Below, one piece after another: positions 35,571 through 42,859 of a stretch of DNA of 51,194 nt. Made by a program: the position numbers and the translations under genes. The notes under the pieces were generated by a model that saw only the letters and a list, made by a program, of their open reading frames with translations, ran no database searches and had not been told where the DNA came from. Positions within the stretch are counted from its first letter, which is position 1. Each line of letters opens with the position of its first letter. Source of the stretch: a virus; IMG/VR virus record IMGVR_UViG_3300032282_004241, positions 1-51,194 of that record. The stretch is one strand, 5' to 3'.

Positions 35571-35749
35571 TTTCACCTAGGTTTTGTTAAACGGCACAAG
35601 TGTGACGTGTATTCATGCCTGTGTTTGGACGAATCCGGGGATGAAGTGCTTCGAGAGTATCGGATTCCTGCTTCGGTTTTGGGGAAACGCAGGTTGATCC
35701 ACGTATATGAGGGTGATGACGGCCAGTGGCGGTCGTATAGAACCGCTCC

Positions 35750-36949
35750 ATGAGTAAGCTCAAGAGATATACGTCTGAGAACGTCTACGAAGCGGCAGTC
35801 AAGCGGCTAGAGCGCATCTACGAATCGTTTGACAAGGTGTATTTGTCGGTGTCGTTCGGCAAAGATTCGAGCGTCATGTTGCACCTTGCCATCGAGGTTG
35901 CACGGCGTTTGAATCGTTTGCCGGTGAACATCCTGTACATTGACCTTGAAGGGCAGTACCAAAGTACGATTGCCCATGCCCGTGAGATGTTCGACCGTCC
36001 TGAAGTCATTGGCCATTGGGTTTGCCTGCCGTTGAACCTGCGGAACGCTGTCTCGGTCCATCAACCGTTCTGGCGATGTTGGGATCCTGAAGAGAAAGAG
36101 CGTTGGATTCGGCCCATGCCGGAACATTCGGCTGTCGTATCTGATCCCGCTTTCTTCCCGTTCTACAAGTTCGGGATGGAGTTTGAAGAGTTCGTTCCGG
36201 CGTATGCGGCATGGTTTGCGGACGGCGGGCAAGTAGCCTGTATGGTCGGCATTCGTACTGACGAGAGCCTGAACCGTTTTCGAACGATTGCATCTTTGGC
36301 GAAGGGGCGGTTTGACGACTTGCCTTGGACCACGGAGATTTTGCCAGGGGTGTATAACGTCTACCCGATTTACGATTGGAAGGTTGAGGACATCTGGACA
36401 GCCGTGGGGAAGTTCAAATGGCCTTACAATCGGGTTTACGACTTGATGCACATGGCAGGTACCCCTTTGTCGCACCAGCGCATTTGCCAGCCGTATGGGG
36501 ACGATCAGCGCCGTGGATTGGATTTGTTTCATCGGTGTGAGCCTGAGACTTGGACCCGTGTTGTCAGTCGTGTTGCGGGGGCGAATTTTGGGGCGCACTA
36601 CGCCAAGTCTGCCCTGCTCGGATTTCGCAAGATGCAGAAGCCTCCGAACCATACTTGGCGGAGCTATACGGAGTTCTTGTTGGAGACGTTGCCGAGGTTC
36701 CAGGCTGAGTGGTACCGGAGCAAGATCCAGCGATTTTTCGCATGGTGGGGGGACCATGGCTTTGGTCTTGAAGAGATACCCGACGAGGCGGACCCTGAGT
36801 TGGAGTCAAATCGAAAGGTGCCGTCGTGGAGGCGAGTTTGCCGGTGTGTGGTGACGAACGATCTCTTGTGTCGGGGATTGTCGTTTGACCAGACCGCCCG
36901 TCAGTGGGAGAAATACATGGCTTTGAAGGCAAAATATGGCGATGACTGA
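35750..36949 (+). CDS. ibrA: IbrA-like PAPS-reductase-family protein (DUF3440)
   Basis: 399 residues. The PP-loop VSFGKDSSVMLHLAIEVA (~residues 32-50) binds ATP as in phosphoadenosine-phosphosulfate reductase and DndC-like enzymes. The order ILYIDLEGQYQSTI, then MVGIRTDESLNRFRTI, then VYPIYDWKVEDIWTAVGKF and TPLSHQRICQPYGDDQRRGL follows the DUF3440/IbrA family. The start overlaps the split zinc-ribbon gene's stop (ATGA), and it overlaps the next (IbrB-like) gene by 14 nt. IbrA and IbrB act as a pair in E. coli prophage regulation. Their chemistry in phages is unknown; sulfur-based DNA or nucleotide modification is a guess. Confidence 0.8.
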   Translation: MSKLKRYTSENVYEAAVKRLERIYESFDKVYLSVSFGKDSSVMLHLAIEVARRLNRLPVNILYIDLEGQYQSTIAHAREMFDRPEVIGHWVCLPLNLRNAVSVHQPFWRCWDPEEKERWIRPMPEHSAVVSDPAFFPFYKFGMEFEEFVPAYAAWFADGGQVACMVGIRTDESLNRFRTIASLAKGRFDDLPWTTEILPGVYNVYPIYDWKVEDIWTAVGKFKWPYNRVYDLMHMAGTPLSHQRICQPYGDDQRRGLDLFHRCEPETWTRVVSRVAGANFGAHYAKSALLGFRKMQKPPNHTWRSYTEFLLETLPRFQAEWYRSKIQRFFAWWGDHGFGLEEIPDEADPELESNRKVPSWRRVCRCVVTNDLLCRGLSFDQTARQWEKYMALKAKYGDD

Positions 36950-37592
36950 ACACTTGGACGCGATTCTTGCGGAGTTGGCCACGATGAGTGACGACGCTCG
37001 AATCGAAGCTCTCAATGAGATCCGCGTTCGATTGCATGAGGTCTCCCCGATGCGTGGAGAGCCCGTGGATCTGGTTTTGTGGGTGAAGCAGTCGGAGGTC
37101 GTTGCGAACGGCTACAATCCGAACACGGTGGCGCCCCCTGAGATGAAGCTGTTGGAGCACAGCATCAAGGAAGACGGTTATACACAGCCGGTGGTGGCAT
37201 TTCGTCGTGATGACGGAACCTTTGAGGTGGTCGACGGGTTCCATCGTAACCGGGTTGGACGTGAGAGCACCGACGTACACATTAAGGTTCGAGGGCGTCT
37301 GCCGGTGACATCGATTAACGGCACACGGGTTGAGATCAAGGACCGCATGGCGAGCACGATTCGGCATAATCGCGCTCGGGGCGTCCATGGTGTGACTCCA
37401 ATGGCTGAGATTGTCTCCCAGATGTACTTCAACGGCTGGAGCAACGCCCGGATTGCCCGCGAGTTGGGCATGGACAAGGATGAAGTGCTGCGTTTGAAGC
37501 AGGTCACAGGGCTTGGGTCTTTGTTCGAGAATCGGGAATTCTCTTCCGCCTGGGATCTCGTTGACCTTGAGGGTCGGGACTTGTCCGCATAG
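36936..37592 (+). CDS. ibrB: IbrB-like ParB-domain protein
   Basis: 218 residues from ATG 36936 (GAAGG upstream), overlapping the ibrA-like gene by 14 nt. The ParB/Srx domain has EMKLLEHSIKEDGYTQPVVA and FEVVDGFHRNRVG. A helix-turn-helix follows (WSNARIARELGMDKDEVLRL, ~180-200). This is the arrangement of IbrB, the constant partner of IbrA. ParB-fold proteins bind or hydrolyse nucleotides and bind DNA. The pair is probably one functional unit. Confidence 0.8.
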   Translation: MAMTEHLDAILAELATMSDDARIEALNEIRVRLHEVSPMRGEPVDLVLWVKQSEVVANGYNPNTVAPPEMKLLEHSIKEDGYTQPVVAFRRDDGTFEVVDGFHRNRVGRESTDVHIKVRGRLPVTSINGTRVEIKDRMASTIRHNRARGVHGVTPMAEIVSQMYFNGWSNARIARELGMDKDEVLRLKQVTGLGSLFENREFSSAWDLVDLEGRDLSA

Positions 37593-37672
37593 GGCATGGG
37601 GGCCACCCAAACCGTTAATCCTTTTATGCTATGTACACGCGGGAGTGGTTTTGTTCACAGGGGACCGCGTGT

Positions 37673-39094
37673 ATGCAGGATTCGCGATATCGGGCACTAC
37701 TTGAAATCTGGGGTTCGCGAGGTCTTGCCAAGGCTGCGAGTCGTCAATGGGCACGCATCGCTCGGATTCTTCAGTGTTCTACTGATGAGGCGCGCGAGTT
37801 TGGGCAGCGTCTTTTGAAAGAGCGGTTCCCGGATTCAGCCCCCCCAAAATCTCTTCCTGACCCGGATTCCCCTAAGCAAGACCACAAATACGCACACGAC
37901 GCATCGTATTGGCATGATTCAGAGCGTGGTGTGTATGTTATTTGGCTACCCCATCTGCCGAAGCCCCTTGCCTTGCCTACAGATATGTGGGCAGGTATCA
38001 AGGCAGCATATTCGTCATGGGATGGACAGCCCGCATCCGTTGAACAAATCGCCCGTAAATTCGGTTTGACGCGCCGGACGGTAACGGCGTTGATGCGGGT
38101 TATGGGGCATACGCACACGGGCTCGCCATGGACTCGCGAACAGGTCATGGTGTCCGAGGACAAAACCCTTGTCGAGGATTTGATCCTTGCGCGTGAAGAG
38201 GGTGTGCTTCGACAAGCGGAGGCGCAGCGTTGGAACACAGTAAAGTCCAAGGCTGAGGCTTTCGAGCGGCTACAACGAGGATGCCTGGATGCGCTCAACG
38301 AGTGGCTGAACACCCCAAAACAACGACTTGCCGTATCCACAACAATTGTGCGTGGACAACCTGCGGAAACACTCGCTGTTCTTGGTTTGACGGATTTACA
38401 TTACGGCGCACAAAACCACGATGCGGCTGCGGCTTTGGACAAAGTCCTGGCAGAGGTTTTCCGACGTTGGGAACAACGTGGCGCACCGAGTTTGATCGTG
38501 TTGCCTATTGGGTCTGATGGTATGCATTACGACACCGCTGGATACACCACGACCAGCGGGACACGGATGGAAGCCGAGGGTCCAGCCCGAGAAGTCATTG
38601 TCGGATACATGGACATGATCGCAAAGCTGATTTTGTCACTTAGCGCGGTCGCTTCCGTTCATTGTGTCCCCATGGCAGGGAACCATGACCGTATGATGAG
38701 CTATGCTACCTTTGCTGCGATGCGACTGGCGTTCAAGGGTAATGACACGGTTCAATTCTCGGAGTCTTTGTCCGAAATTCAAGTGTTCACACATGGCAAG
38801 TCTTTTATCGCCCTGCATCATGGTGACCGACATAAGCCTGCGGCTTTGGCTGGCATTTTGCCCCGTGACTATGCAGAGCAATGGGGCGCCACTCAATACC
38901 GATATTGTCTGTTAGGGCATTACCACACGCCAGGGACTTTCGGCACCAAGTCAGGTTTGGAGTGCCTTTACATGCCGTCTTTGTCCCCTACTGATGAATG
39001 GACAGAAAGTATGGGCTTTAGGAGCCAACCTGCGTTGTCCGTCTATGCCTTCGATGCTGTTGATGGATTAGTGACGGTGGATACCATTCGCTAG
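37673..39094 (+). CDS. Calcineurin-like metallophosphoesterase
   Basis: The frame is open from ATG 37631, but ATG 37673 has AGGGGAC upstream, while a TATGCT-type promoter box overlaps the first. That gives 473 residues. The N-terminal ~200 residues include a DNA-binding-type helix-turn-helix (SVEQIARKFGLTRRTVTALM). The C-terminal half has all five metallophosphoesterase motifs: GLTDLHYGA, PIGSDGMHYD (GD variant), PMAGNHDRM, ALHHGDRH and LLGHYHTPG. These bind two metals and cut phosphodiesters. A role in DNA or RNA processing, like SbcD/Mre11, is plausible. Confidence 0.8.
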   Translation: MQDSRYRALLEIWGSRGLAKAASRQWARIARILQCSTDEAREFGQRLLKERFPDSAPPKSLPDPDSPKQDHKYAHDASYWHDSERGVYVIWLPHLPKPLALPTDMWAGIKAAYSSWDGQPASVEQIARKFGLTRRTVTALMRVMGHTHTGSPWTREQVMVSEDKTLVEDLILAREEGVLRQAEAQRWNTVKSKAEAFERLQRGCLDALNEWLNTPKQRLAVSTTIVRGQPAETLAVLGLTDLHYGAQNHDAAAALDKVLAEVFRRWEQRGAPSLIVLPIGSDGMHYDTAGYTTTSGTRMEAEGPAREVIVGYMDMIAKLILSLSAVASVHCVPMAGNHDRMMSYATFAAMRLAFKGNDTVQFSESLSEIQVFTHGKSFIALHHGDRHKPAALAGILPRDYAEQWGATQYRYCLLGHYHTPGTFGTKSGLECLYMPSLSPTDEWTESMGFRSQPALSVYAFDAVDGLVTVDTIR

Positions 39095-39138
39095 ACCGTT
39101 TATACGTTTTTCAGATAGGGAAAGAAGAAAGGCATACC

Positions 39139-39636
39139 ATGTCAACCACCCCTCCGTGGCTCAAGAATCTTGACCCTCTCACTCCAATTTTGGCGGATCG
39201 GGCTGAGCTTGCTCGCACGGACACCGCGAAGCAAGTCTCCGTCACAAACGAGGCCGACCTCGTGTTTGGTGTCATCGCTGTCGCCACGGAAGTTGCGATT
39301 GACTTCAGCTATGCCGCAACCTCGCTGGATGAGGACTTCATCATTGGCGCGGGGCTAGTCTATACGGGCGACAATGGGGCATTCACGGTGACGGTGGATG
39401 GTCTGGGTTCTCTGGGCACCCCGGTGCCTTTGGTGAGCGGATCGAAATTCCTGCTCCCGATCCCGCCAGATACATATGGTACTCCGTATCCTCTGACGAT
39501 CAAGGCACTTGCGGCAAATAACGGAGTTGCCAAGTCGGGCAGCCTCGCGATTTGTGACCGTTTTGATTTTGCGGGCACGGGTGCTGTGACACGCACCTTG
39601 AAGACACTGGCCCTTTCCAAGACCTACACACCCTAA
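39139..39636 (+). CDS. Beta-rich structural-type protein
   Basis: 165 residues from ATG 39139, with AGAAAGG upstream. It is all-beta with little charge: DLVFGVIAVATEVAIDFSYA, then a hinge and PYPLTIKALAANNGVAKSG. The size and composition resemble small virion or appendage proteins. The 44-nt gap upstream has CCGTTTATAC, similar to CCGTTTATAG before tnpB. No family recognised. Confidence 0.45.
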   Translation: MSTTPPWLKNLDPLTPILADRAELARTDTAKQVSVTNEADLVFGVIAVATEVAIDFSYAATSLDEDFIIGAGLVYTGDNGAFTVTVDGLGSLGTPVPLVSGSKFLLPIPPDTYGTPYPLTIKALAANNGVAKSGSLAICDRFDFAGTGAVTRTLKTLALSKTYTP

Positions 39637-39650
39637 TTAGGAGCTTTTCG

Positions 39651-40589
39651 ATGCCTCGGTTTACTCGCGTGCCCCATGCCTCGATTCCGGATACGTTCGT
39701 TGTTGACGTTCGTGGTCCTGATGAGGACACCCCGCGCTATCTGCTGGTTCAGGATTTGAACACCGCGCAGATTGACTATTTCACGTACACCCGCAAATTT
39801 GGCCCTGCCAAGGAAGGCGGCGTGGTCTACAACTACGGTGGCCGTCCTGTTGCGTACATTTCGCACGATGGCAAGCTGTGGATGGTCGACCGTGATGGCA
39901 GGCCGATGCGGGCGATTCGGACGTTGCGTCAGGCGTACAACGCGGTCCCTCGGGATGAGCCTGGTTCACCCGTGCATGACAACACGGTACAGCAGGCCCG
40001 AAGCCGTTTTGACGTGGGTGACCGGAAGCGGTATGACATCAAGTTCGACACTCGCGGTATGCCTGACCGTGAGCGCATGATCCAGCTTCGGCGGTTGTAC
40101 CGCTCTCTCGCGGACAATCCGGCTGCGCTTTCGAAGTGGAAGGATTCTATCGCCGAGTTGAACGACCGCGAGTTTGAGCGGGATACGGCGGATCGCATGG
40201 ATCGCATGGCTTCCATGGATCCGAAGCAGCTTGCCAGCCAGCTTGCCCACTTCACGGGCAGCGAGTCGGTGGCTCGGATGGGTTTCCCTCCGGTGTTGGC
40301 AACCGATGGCGTTCAGTTTTTGTGTGAGAACGTTTCGTGCTACTGGCTGGTCGATGTTATCGCATCGCACCAGACCAGCAGGCAGGTTGCCGCAGAGGAG
40401 TTCCAGGTCTGGACCCTGACCTTGAGCAAGTCGGGGTCGGGTGCGGTAATTGTTGCTGATGATGGCAACGGTCGTAAGATCGCTTCGCAGCGCATCTCAT
40501 ACACGGACTTTCCGCTGCCCAAGATCAAGCTGTTTGTGCAGCGTTCTCCGGGCCAATTCCCCGTCGTGATGTTGCCCAGCGAATACTGA
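39651..40589 (+). CDS. Hypothetical protein with DUF6876-like C-terminus
   Basis: 312 residues, with TAGGAGC before ATG 39651. The N-terminal half is basic and of unknown fold (YISHDGKLWMVDRDGRPMRA). The C-terminal ~110 residues (LAHFTGSESVARMGFPPVLA, LCENVSCYWLVDVIASHQ, ending TDFPLPKIKLF...LPSEY) match the DUF6876 pattern found in phages and mobile elements, with no known function. Its stop directly abuts the stop of the opposing HNH gene. Confidence 0.55.
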   Translation: MPRFTRVPHASIPDTFVVDVRGPDEDTPRYLLVQDLNTAQIDYFTYTRKFGPAKEGGVVYNYGGRPVAYISHDGKLWMVDRDGRPMRAIRTLRQAYNAVPRDEPGSPVHDNTVQQARSRFDVGDRKRYDIKFDTRGMPDRERMIQLRRLYRSLADNPAALSKWKDSIAELNDREFERDTADRMDRMASMDPKQLASQLAHFTGSESVARMGFPPVLATDGVQFLCENVSCYWLVDVIASHQTSRQVAAEEFQVWTLTLSKSGSGAVIVADDGNGRKIASQRISYTDFPLPKIKLFVQRSPGQFPVVMLPSEY

Positions 40590-41108
40590 TCAGCCGAGAT
40601 AGTCCCGCCACAGTTCGGGTACATTTTGATCCAAGGACGGATCATTCGACTCGTTCAAAACAGGCAGCACCTTCGGCGCCACAGGCGATGACCGAAGGTG
40701 CATATTCGCTTCCTGCGGCGTCCGTGCTTCTTTCTTTTGATTGCACGGATTACAGGCGACTACAATGTTCCCCCACTCCGTCCTACCTCCGCGTGATCGC
40801 GGAAAGACGTGATCCAGGGTGAACCGATGTAGTACAACGGCGCTGCCACAGTATTGGCATTGGCCTTTGTCACGAATCCAAATATTTTTGCGGGTGAACC
40901 TGGGTTCGCATTTGAACCACCGTGATGGGTTCTTGCGCAGGAACCTCACGACGCAGGGCATCACCCATTCTTGGGCGGCCGACCTGATGGTCTTATCGGG
41001 ATACGCCTCGACAAGCTCGGCGCGACCTGAATAGATCATCGTAATGGCGTCCTGCCACGTCGTTACGGCTACTGGCCGATAGCTGTTGTTCAGGACGAGA
41101 ACATCCAT
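40590..41108 (-). CDS. HNH endonuclease
   Basis: 172 residues on the minus strand, tail-to-tail with the previous gene with no gap. It starts MDVLVLNNSYRPVAVTTWQD, typical of standalone phage and bacterial HNH proteins. The nuclease core is CQYCG...LHRFTLDHVFPRSRGG then NIVVACNPCNQKK, giving the H-N-H residues and two CxxC zinc pairs. It cuts or nicks DNA. It is the first reverse gene and lies at the end of the RNA-gene region. Confidence 0.9.
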   Translation of the reverse strand: MDVLVLNNSYRPVAVTTWQDAITMIYSGRAELVEAYPDKTIRSAAQEWVMPCVVRFLRKNPSRWFKCEPRFTRKNIWIRDKGQCQYCGSAVVLHRFTLDHVFPRSRGGRTEWGNIVVACNPCNQKKEARTPQEANMHLRSSPVAPKVLPVLNESNDPSLDQNVPELWRDYLG

Positions 41109-41113
41109 AATTC

Positions 41114-41293
41114 TCAGGGGATTTCAAGATGCCATCGACTCGGCTCAGTTTCCGGTGGCGGCCTTTTGCGCAGCAAGACGGGCTTGTCGTCATCATCAAG
41201 GATCACATCAATTGTTTTGACGTGATACATTGTTGCCGCAGATGAACGGATCAGTCTGCGCAACTCTTCGATCTCTCGGTTCAAATCTTTCAT
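41114..41293 (-). CDS. Small hypothetical protein
   Basis: 59 residues, starting MKDLNREIEELRRLIRSSAA and ending RWHLEIP. A short coiled coil is followed by an acidic stretch (VILDDDDKPVLL). It ends 5 nt before the HNH start, so the two are probably one operon. It is below usual gene-finder lengths but has clean coding character. Confidence 0.5.
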   Translation of the reverse strand: MKDLNREIEELRRLIRSSAATMYHVKTIDVILDDDDKPVLLRKRPPPETEPSRWHLEIP

Positions 41294-41323
41294 GGCTCAC
41301 ACTGGACAGAATAGCCAAAATAC

Positions 41324-41491
41324 CTACTCCTGGGCTACATCGTCCCCCTCATCCATCAAACGAGCATTCCGTGTGGAATCCGACGAACCGCACGTCGGGC
41401 AAACCCTCGCCTGCTTTCCCGATTTTTTGATCGTTGTGCGATACTTTGTACCGCACGATGAACAAGTCACACTTACTACTGCTTTTGCCAT
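41324..41491 (-). CDS. Small zinc-ribbon protein
   Basis: 55 residues beginning MAKAVVSVTCSSCGTKYRTT. Two pairs, CSSCG and CPTCG, are spaced about 20 residues apart around a basic middle (KKSGKQAR), a standard zinc ribbon. It precedes the 59-residue gene and HNH gene on the same strand. It probably binds nucleic acid or a protein partner. Confidence 0.65.
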   Translation of the reverse strand: MAKAVVSVTCSSCGTKYRTTIKKSGKQARVCPTCGSSDSTRNARLMDEGDDVAQE

Positions 41492-41580
41492 GTTGAAGAA
41501 TACCGTCAGAGCGCGGATTTGAGAAGCTCTGTCAGAACACCCAAAGGGTTCGAACTCGGCGCCCCGATGTCGATGCGAAG

Positions 41581-41654
41581 TGAACCCGGGAGGATTTGAA
41601 CCTCCGACTTCTCCGGTAGGATCGGAGCACTCTGTCCAGTTGAGTTACGGGTCC
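41581..41654 (-). tRNA. tRNA-Arg(CCT)
   Basis: Acceptor GGACCCG pairs with CGGGTTC. The anticodon arm CTCCG-ATCCTAC-CGGAG gives CCT (codon AGG). The T-arm is CGGAG-TTCAAATC-type. No CCA is encoded. Confidence 0.88.
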
Positions 41655-41728
41655 GCACAGCTACAACGTAGCTGAAGCAACTTTAGGACGCAATTGATTT
41701 AAGCTCTATCCACCTGAGCTACGGGAGC
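41655..41728 (-). pseudogene. Decayed tRNA (5' half) with a hairpin in place of the T-arm
   Basis: The minus strand starts GCTCCCGTAGCTCAGGTGG, a normal tRNA acceptor and D-arm. The anticodon loop is 9 nt (GCGTCCTAA), and no CGGGAGC follows to close the acceptor. Instead a perfect hairpin CAGCTAC-GTT-GTAGCTG lies before the next tRNA. It may be an old Arg tRNA. Confidence 0.6.
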
Positions 41729-41806
41729 TTGGATTTGCCCGTCTCTCCGGGCTTGTCACGCCAAGGTAAGCAGCGGCGTTCCCTGGACGCCCAATCAAGG
41801 GCGATG

Positions 41807-41892
41807 AGGAAGGGGTGGGATTCGAACCCACGGCGGATTTTGTCCGCGACGGTTTTCAAGACCGTTGTTTTAAGCCGCTCAACCACCCTTCC
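41807..41892 (-). tRNA. tRNA-Ser(TGA)
   Basis: Acceptor GGAAGGG/CCCTTCC; anticodon arm ACGGT-CTTGAAA-ACCGT gives TGA. A long variable arm (CGCGGACAAAATCCGC) identifies a class II tRNA. The T-arm is GTGGG-TTCGAAT-CCCAC. The discriminator is T, unusual for Ser. Confidence 0.9.
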
Positions 41893-41899
41893 TTCGGAT

Positions 41900-42109
41900 T
41901 CAGGTTCCGTGAATGGAACTTTGCAATACGGCAAGCCCGTATGAAGTAACTTGGAAAGTTTCTGCGATCTTCACGACCAAACCCTTGTGCTTGAGGCTTG
42001 AAAGGATCTTCCGCGTGTGCCCCTCATTCCGGTCAATCAGGCTGGAAAGCTCTTTCGTGGGCAAGGTCGAACCAGACAGGTAGAACAGAGCCTCAATTTC
42101 CTTTGTCAC
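41900..42109 (-). CDS. Small winged-helix protein (paralogue A)
   Basis: 69 residues from GTG 42109 with AAAGGAT upstream; the frame is open further upstream but overlaps tilS. The sequence IEALFYLSGSTLPTKELSSL then NEGHTRKILSSLKHKGLVV is a winged helix-turn-helix. A paralogue at 45660-45887 shares FYLSG, the K-x-L-x-x-LI core and GHxRxxLS. It overlaps the 3' end of tilS by 17 nt and lies just before tRNA-Ser in the transcript. It may regulate the tRNA region. Confidence 0.6.
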   Translation of the reverse strand: MTKEIEALFYLSGSTLPTKELSSLIDRNEGHTRKILSSLKHKGLVVKIAETFQVTSYGLAVLQSSIHGT

Positions 42110-42713
42110 AGGTGCATCCTTTCGTTGGAGTGCCGTCGTACAGGGACTTACGCAGAACCGCAATCATCGCAGGCACCGCCGCTTCTAGCGCGGGCAGGCA
42201 CGTCCGTAATCTTGCTCGCATATTACCGTCCCCCACGTTGGTCGGATCTACTATGTAGGGAATAGTGTGGTCTTCACACCATTGTACCGTTTGCGCTTTT
42301 CGGGCATAGAGGAAAGGGCGGAAAACGTTCCCGTTTACGGGAGACATCGGTTTCGGATTCCCGCGTAGGCTTGTGTAGATCCACCACTCCAATGCATCGT
42401 CAAATGTGTGGCCTACAGCTACGGGTAGCTCATTGGCCGCGTATGTCGCACGCCTCGCCTTTGACCAGGATAGTTCCGTGGCCGGTATGTCATGTGGCAA
42501 CGTCACGACATGAACGGGGATGCCTAGCGCACTGCCATGTTTGAGGACCAGGGCTTCGAATGTAGGCGACATTGCAGTGCCGTGATTGACATGGATGATG
42601 CGACGGACTCGACGAGTCCGATTCAGAAAATCAAGTAACGCCATGGAGTCCGGCCCGCCAGATACGGCGACATCGCACAGGCTTGGCAAGGGACAGGCTA
42701 ATTTGATTTGCAT
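42093..42713 (-). CDS. tilS: TilS-like tRNA(Ile)-lysidine synthase
   Basis: 206 residues, about the length of the TilS catalytic core without the C-terminal domains. The PP-loop is VSGGPDSMALLDFL (~17-30), followed by HVNHG, GHTFDDALEWWIYTSLRG (the HxxDDxxET-like motif with changes) and RPFLYARKAQTVQWCEDH then YIVDPTN. TilS joins lysine to C34 of tRNA-Ile2(CAU) using ATP, so it reads AUA instead of AUG. The likely substrate tRNA lies 17 nt upstream on the same strand. Start ATG 42713. Confidence 0.85.
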   Translation of the reverse strand: MQIKLACPLPSLCDVAVSGGPDSMALLDFLNRTRRVRRIIHVNHGTAMSPTFEALVLKHGSALGIPVHVVTLPHDIPATELSWSKARRATYAANELPVAVGHTFDDALEWWIYTSLRGNPKPMSPVNGNVFRPFLYARKAQTVQWCEDHTIPYIVDPTNVGDGNMRARLRTCLPALEAAVPAMIAVLRKSLYDGTPTKGCTCDKGN

Positions 42714-42730
42714 CTTGCTTTGTATTCGTA

Positions 42731-42807
42731 TGGTAGGCCCCCTCGGGTTTGAACCGAGAACCTAGCGATTATGAGTCGCTTGCTCTTACCGATTGAGCTA
42801 GAGGCCC
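42731..42807 (-). tRNA. tRNA-Ile2(CAT), TilS substrate
   Basis: Acceptor GGGCCTC/GGGGCCT with encoded CCA. The anticodon arm GCGACTCATAATCGC is identical, as I recall it, to that of E. coli tRNA-Ile2 and unlike that of elongator Met. It lies directly before a tilS-like gene. The T-arm is CTCGG-TTCAAAC-CCGAG. Confidence 0.85.
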
Positions 42808-42859
42808 ATGTGCCTAGAGCGGGACTCGAACCCGCACGCCCTTTCGAGCGGAGGATTTT

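Larger units (their letters stand above)
34030..35592 (+). mobile_element. IS607-like element carrying only tnpB
   Basis: The left end begins TTCCTAAACTGTAGCC after a GG core (34028-34029). The right end finishes TTTTGTTAAAC before GG (35593-35594). Both ends recur in the short element at 44067-44387, which fixes the boundaries. GG cores without target duplication are typical of the serine-recombinase IS607 family. No recombinase is present, so movement would need one in trans. The right end and 3' part of tnpB are where the guide (omega) RNA of such elements is normally encoded. Confidence 0.75.
33940..35753 (+). pseudogene. Small zinc-ribbon gene split by an IS607-like TnpB element
   Basis: The 5' part is ATG 33940-34029 and the 3' part is 35595-35753. 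Joining them at the GG core restores one frame of 82 residues: TCSGCGQSWTTD, then KKCPGHKCDVYSCLCL, ending QWRSYRTAP. The Cys pattern CxxC...C(x3)C is completed only in the joined form. The 5' part alone runs on 10 codons into the element (stop 34057-34059). The start abuts the upstream stop (TAAATG), and the 3' stop overlaps the next ATG (ATGA, 35750-35753), as expected for a once-intact operon gene. A GTG at 35607 could restart translation of the 3' part. Confidence 0.75.

Noticed and set aside
34030-35592. IStron (group I intron plus tnpB) interpretation of the element
   Set aside because: Only ~120 nt precede tnpB and ~22 nt follow it, too short for an intron core, and no P/Q/R/S elements are seen.
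41530-41565. T-arm-like GGGTTCGAACTC next to tRNA-Arg
   Set aside because: No acceptor, D- or anticodon arm can be built on either strand; at most it is a scrap of an old tRNA.
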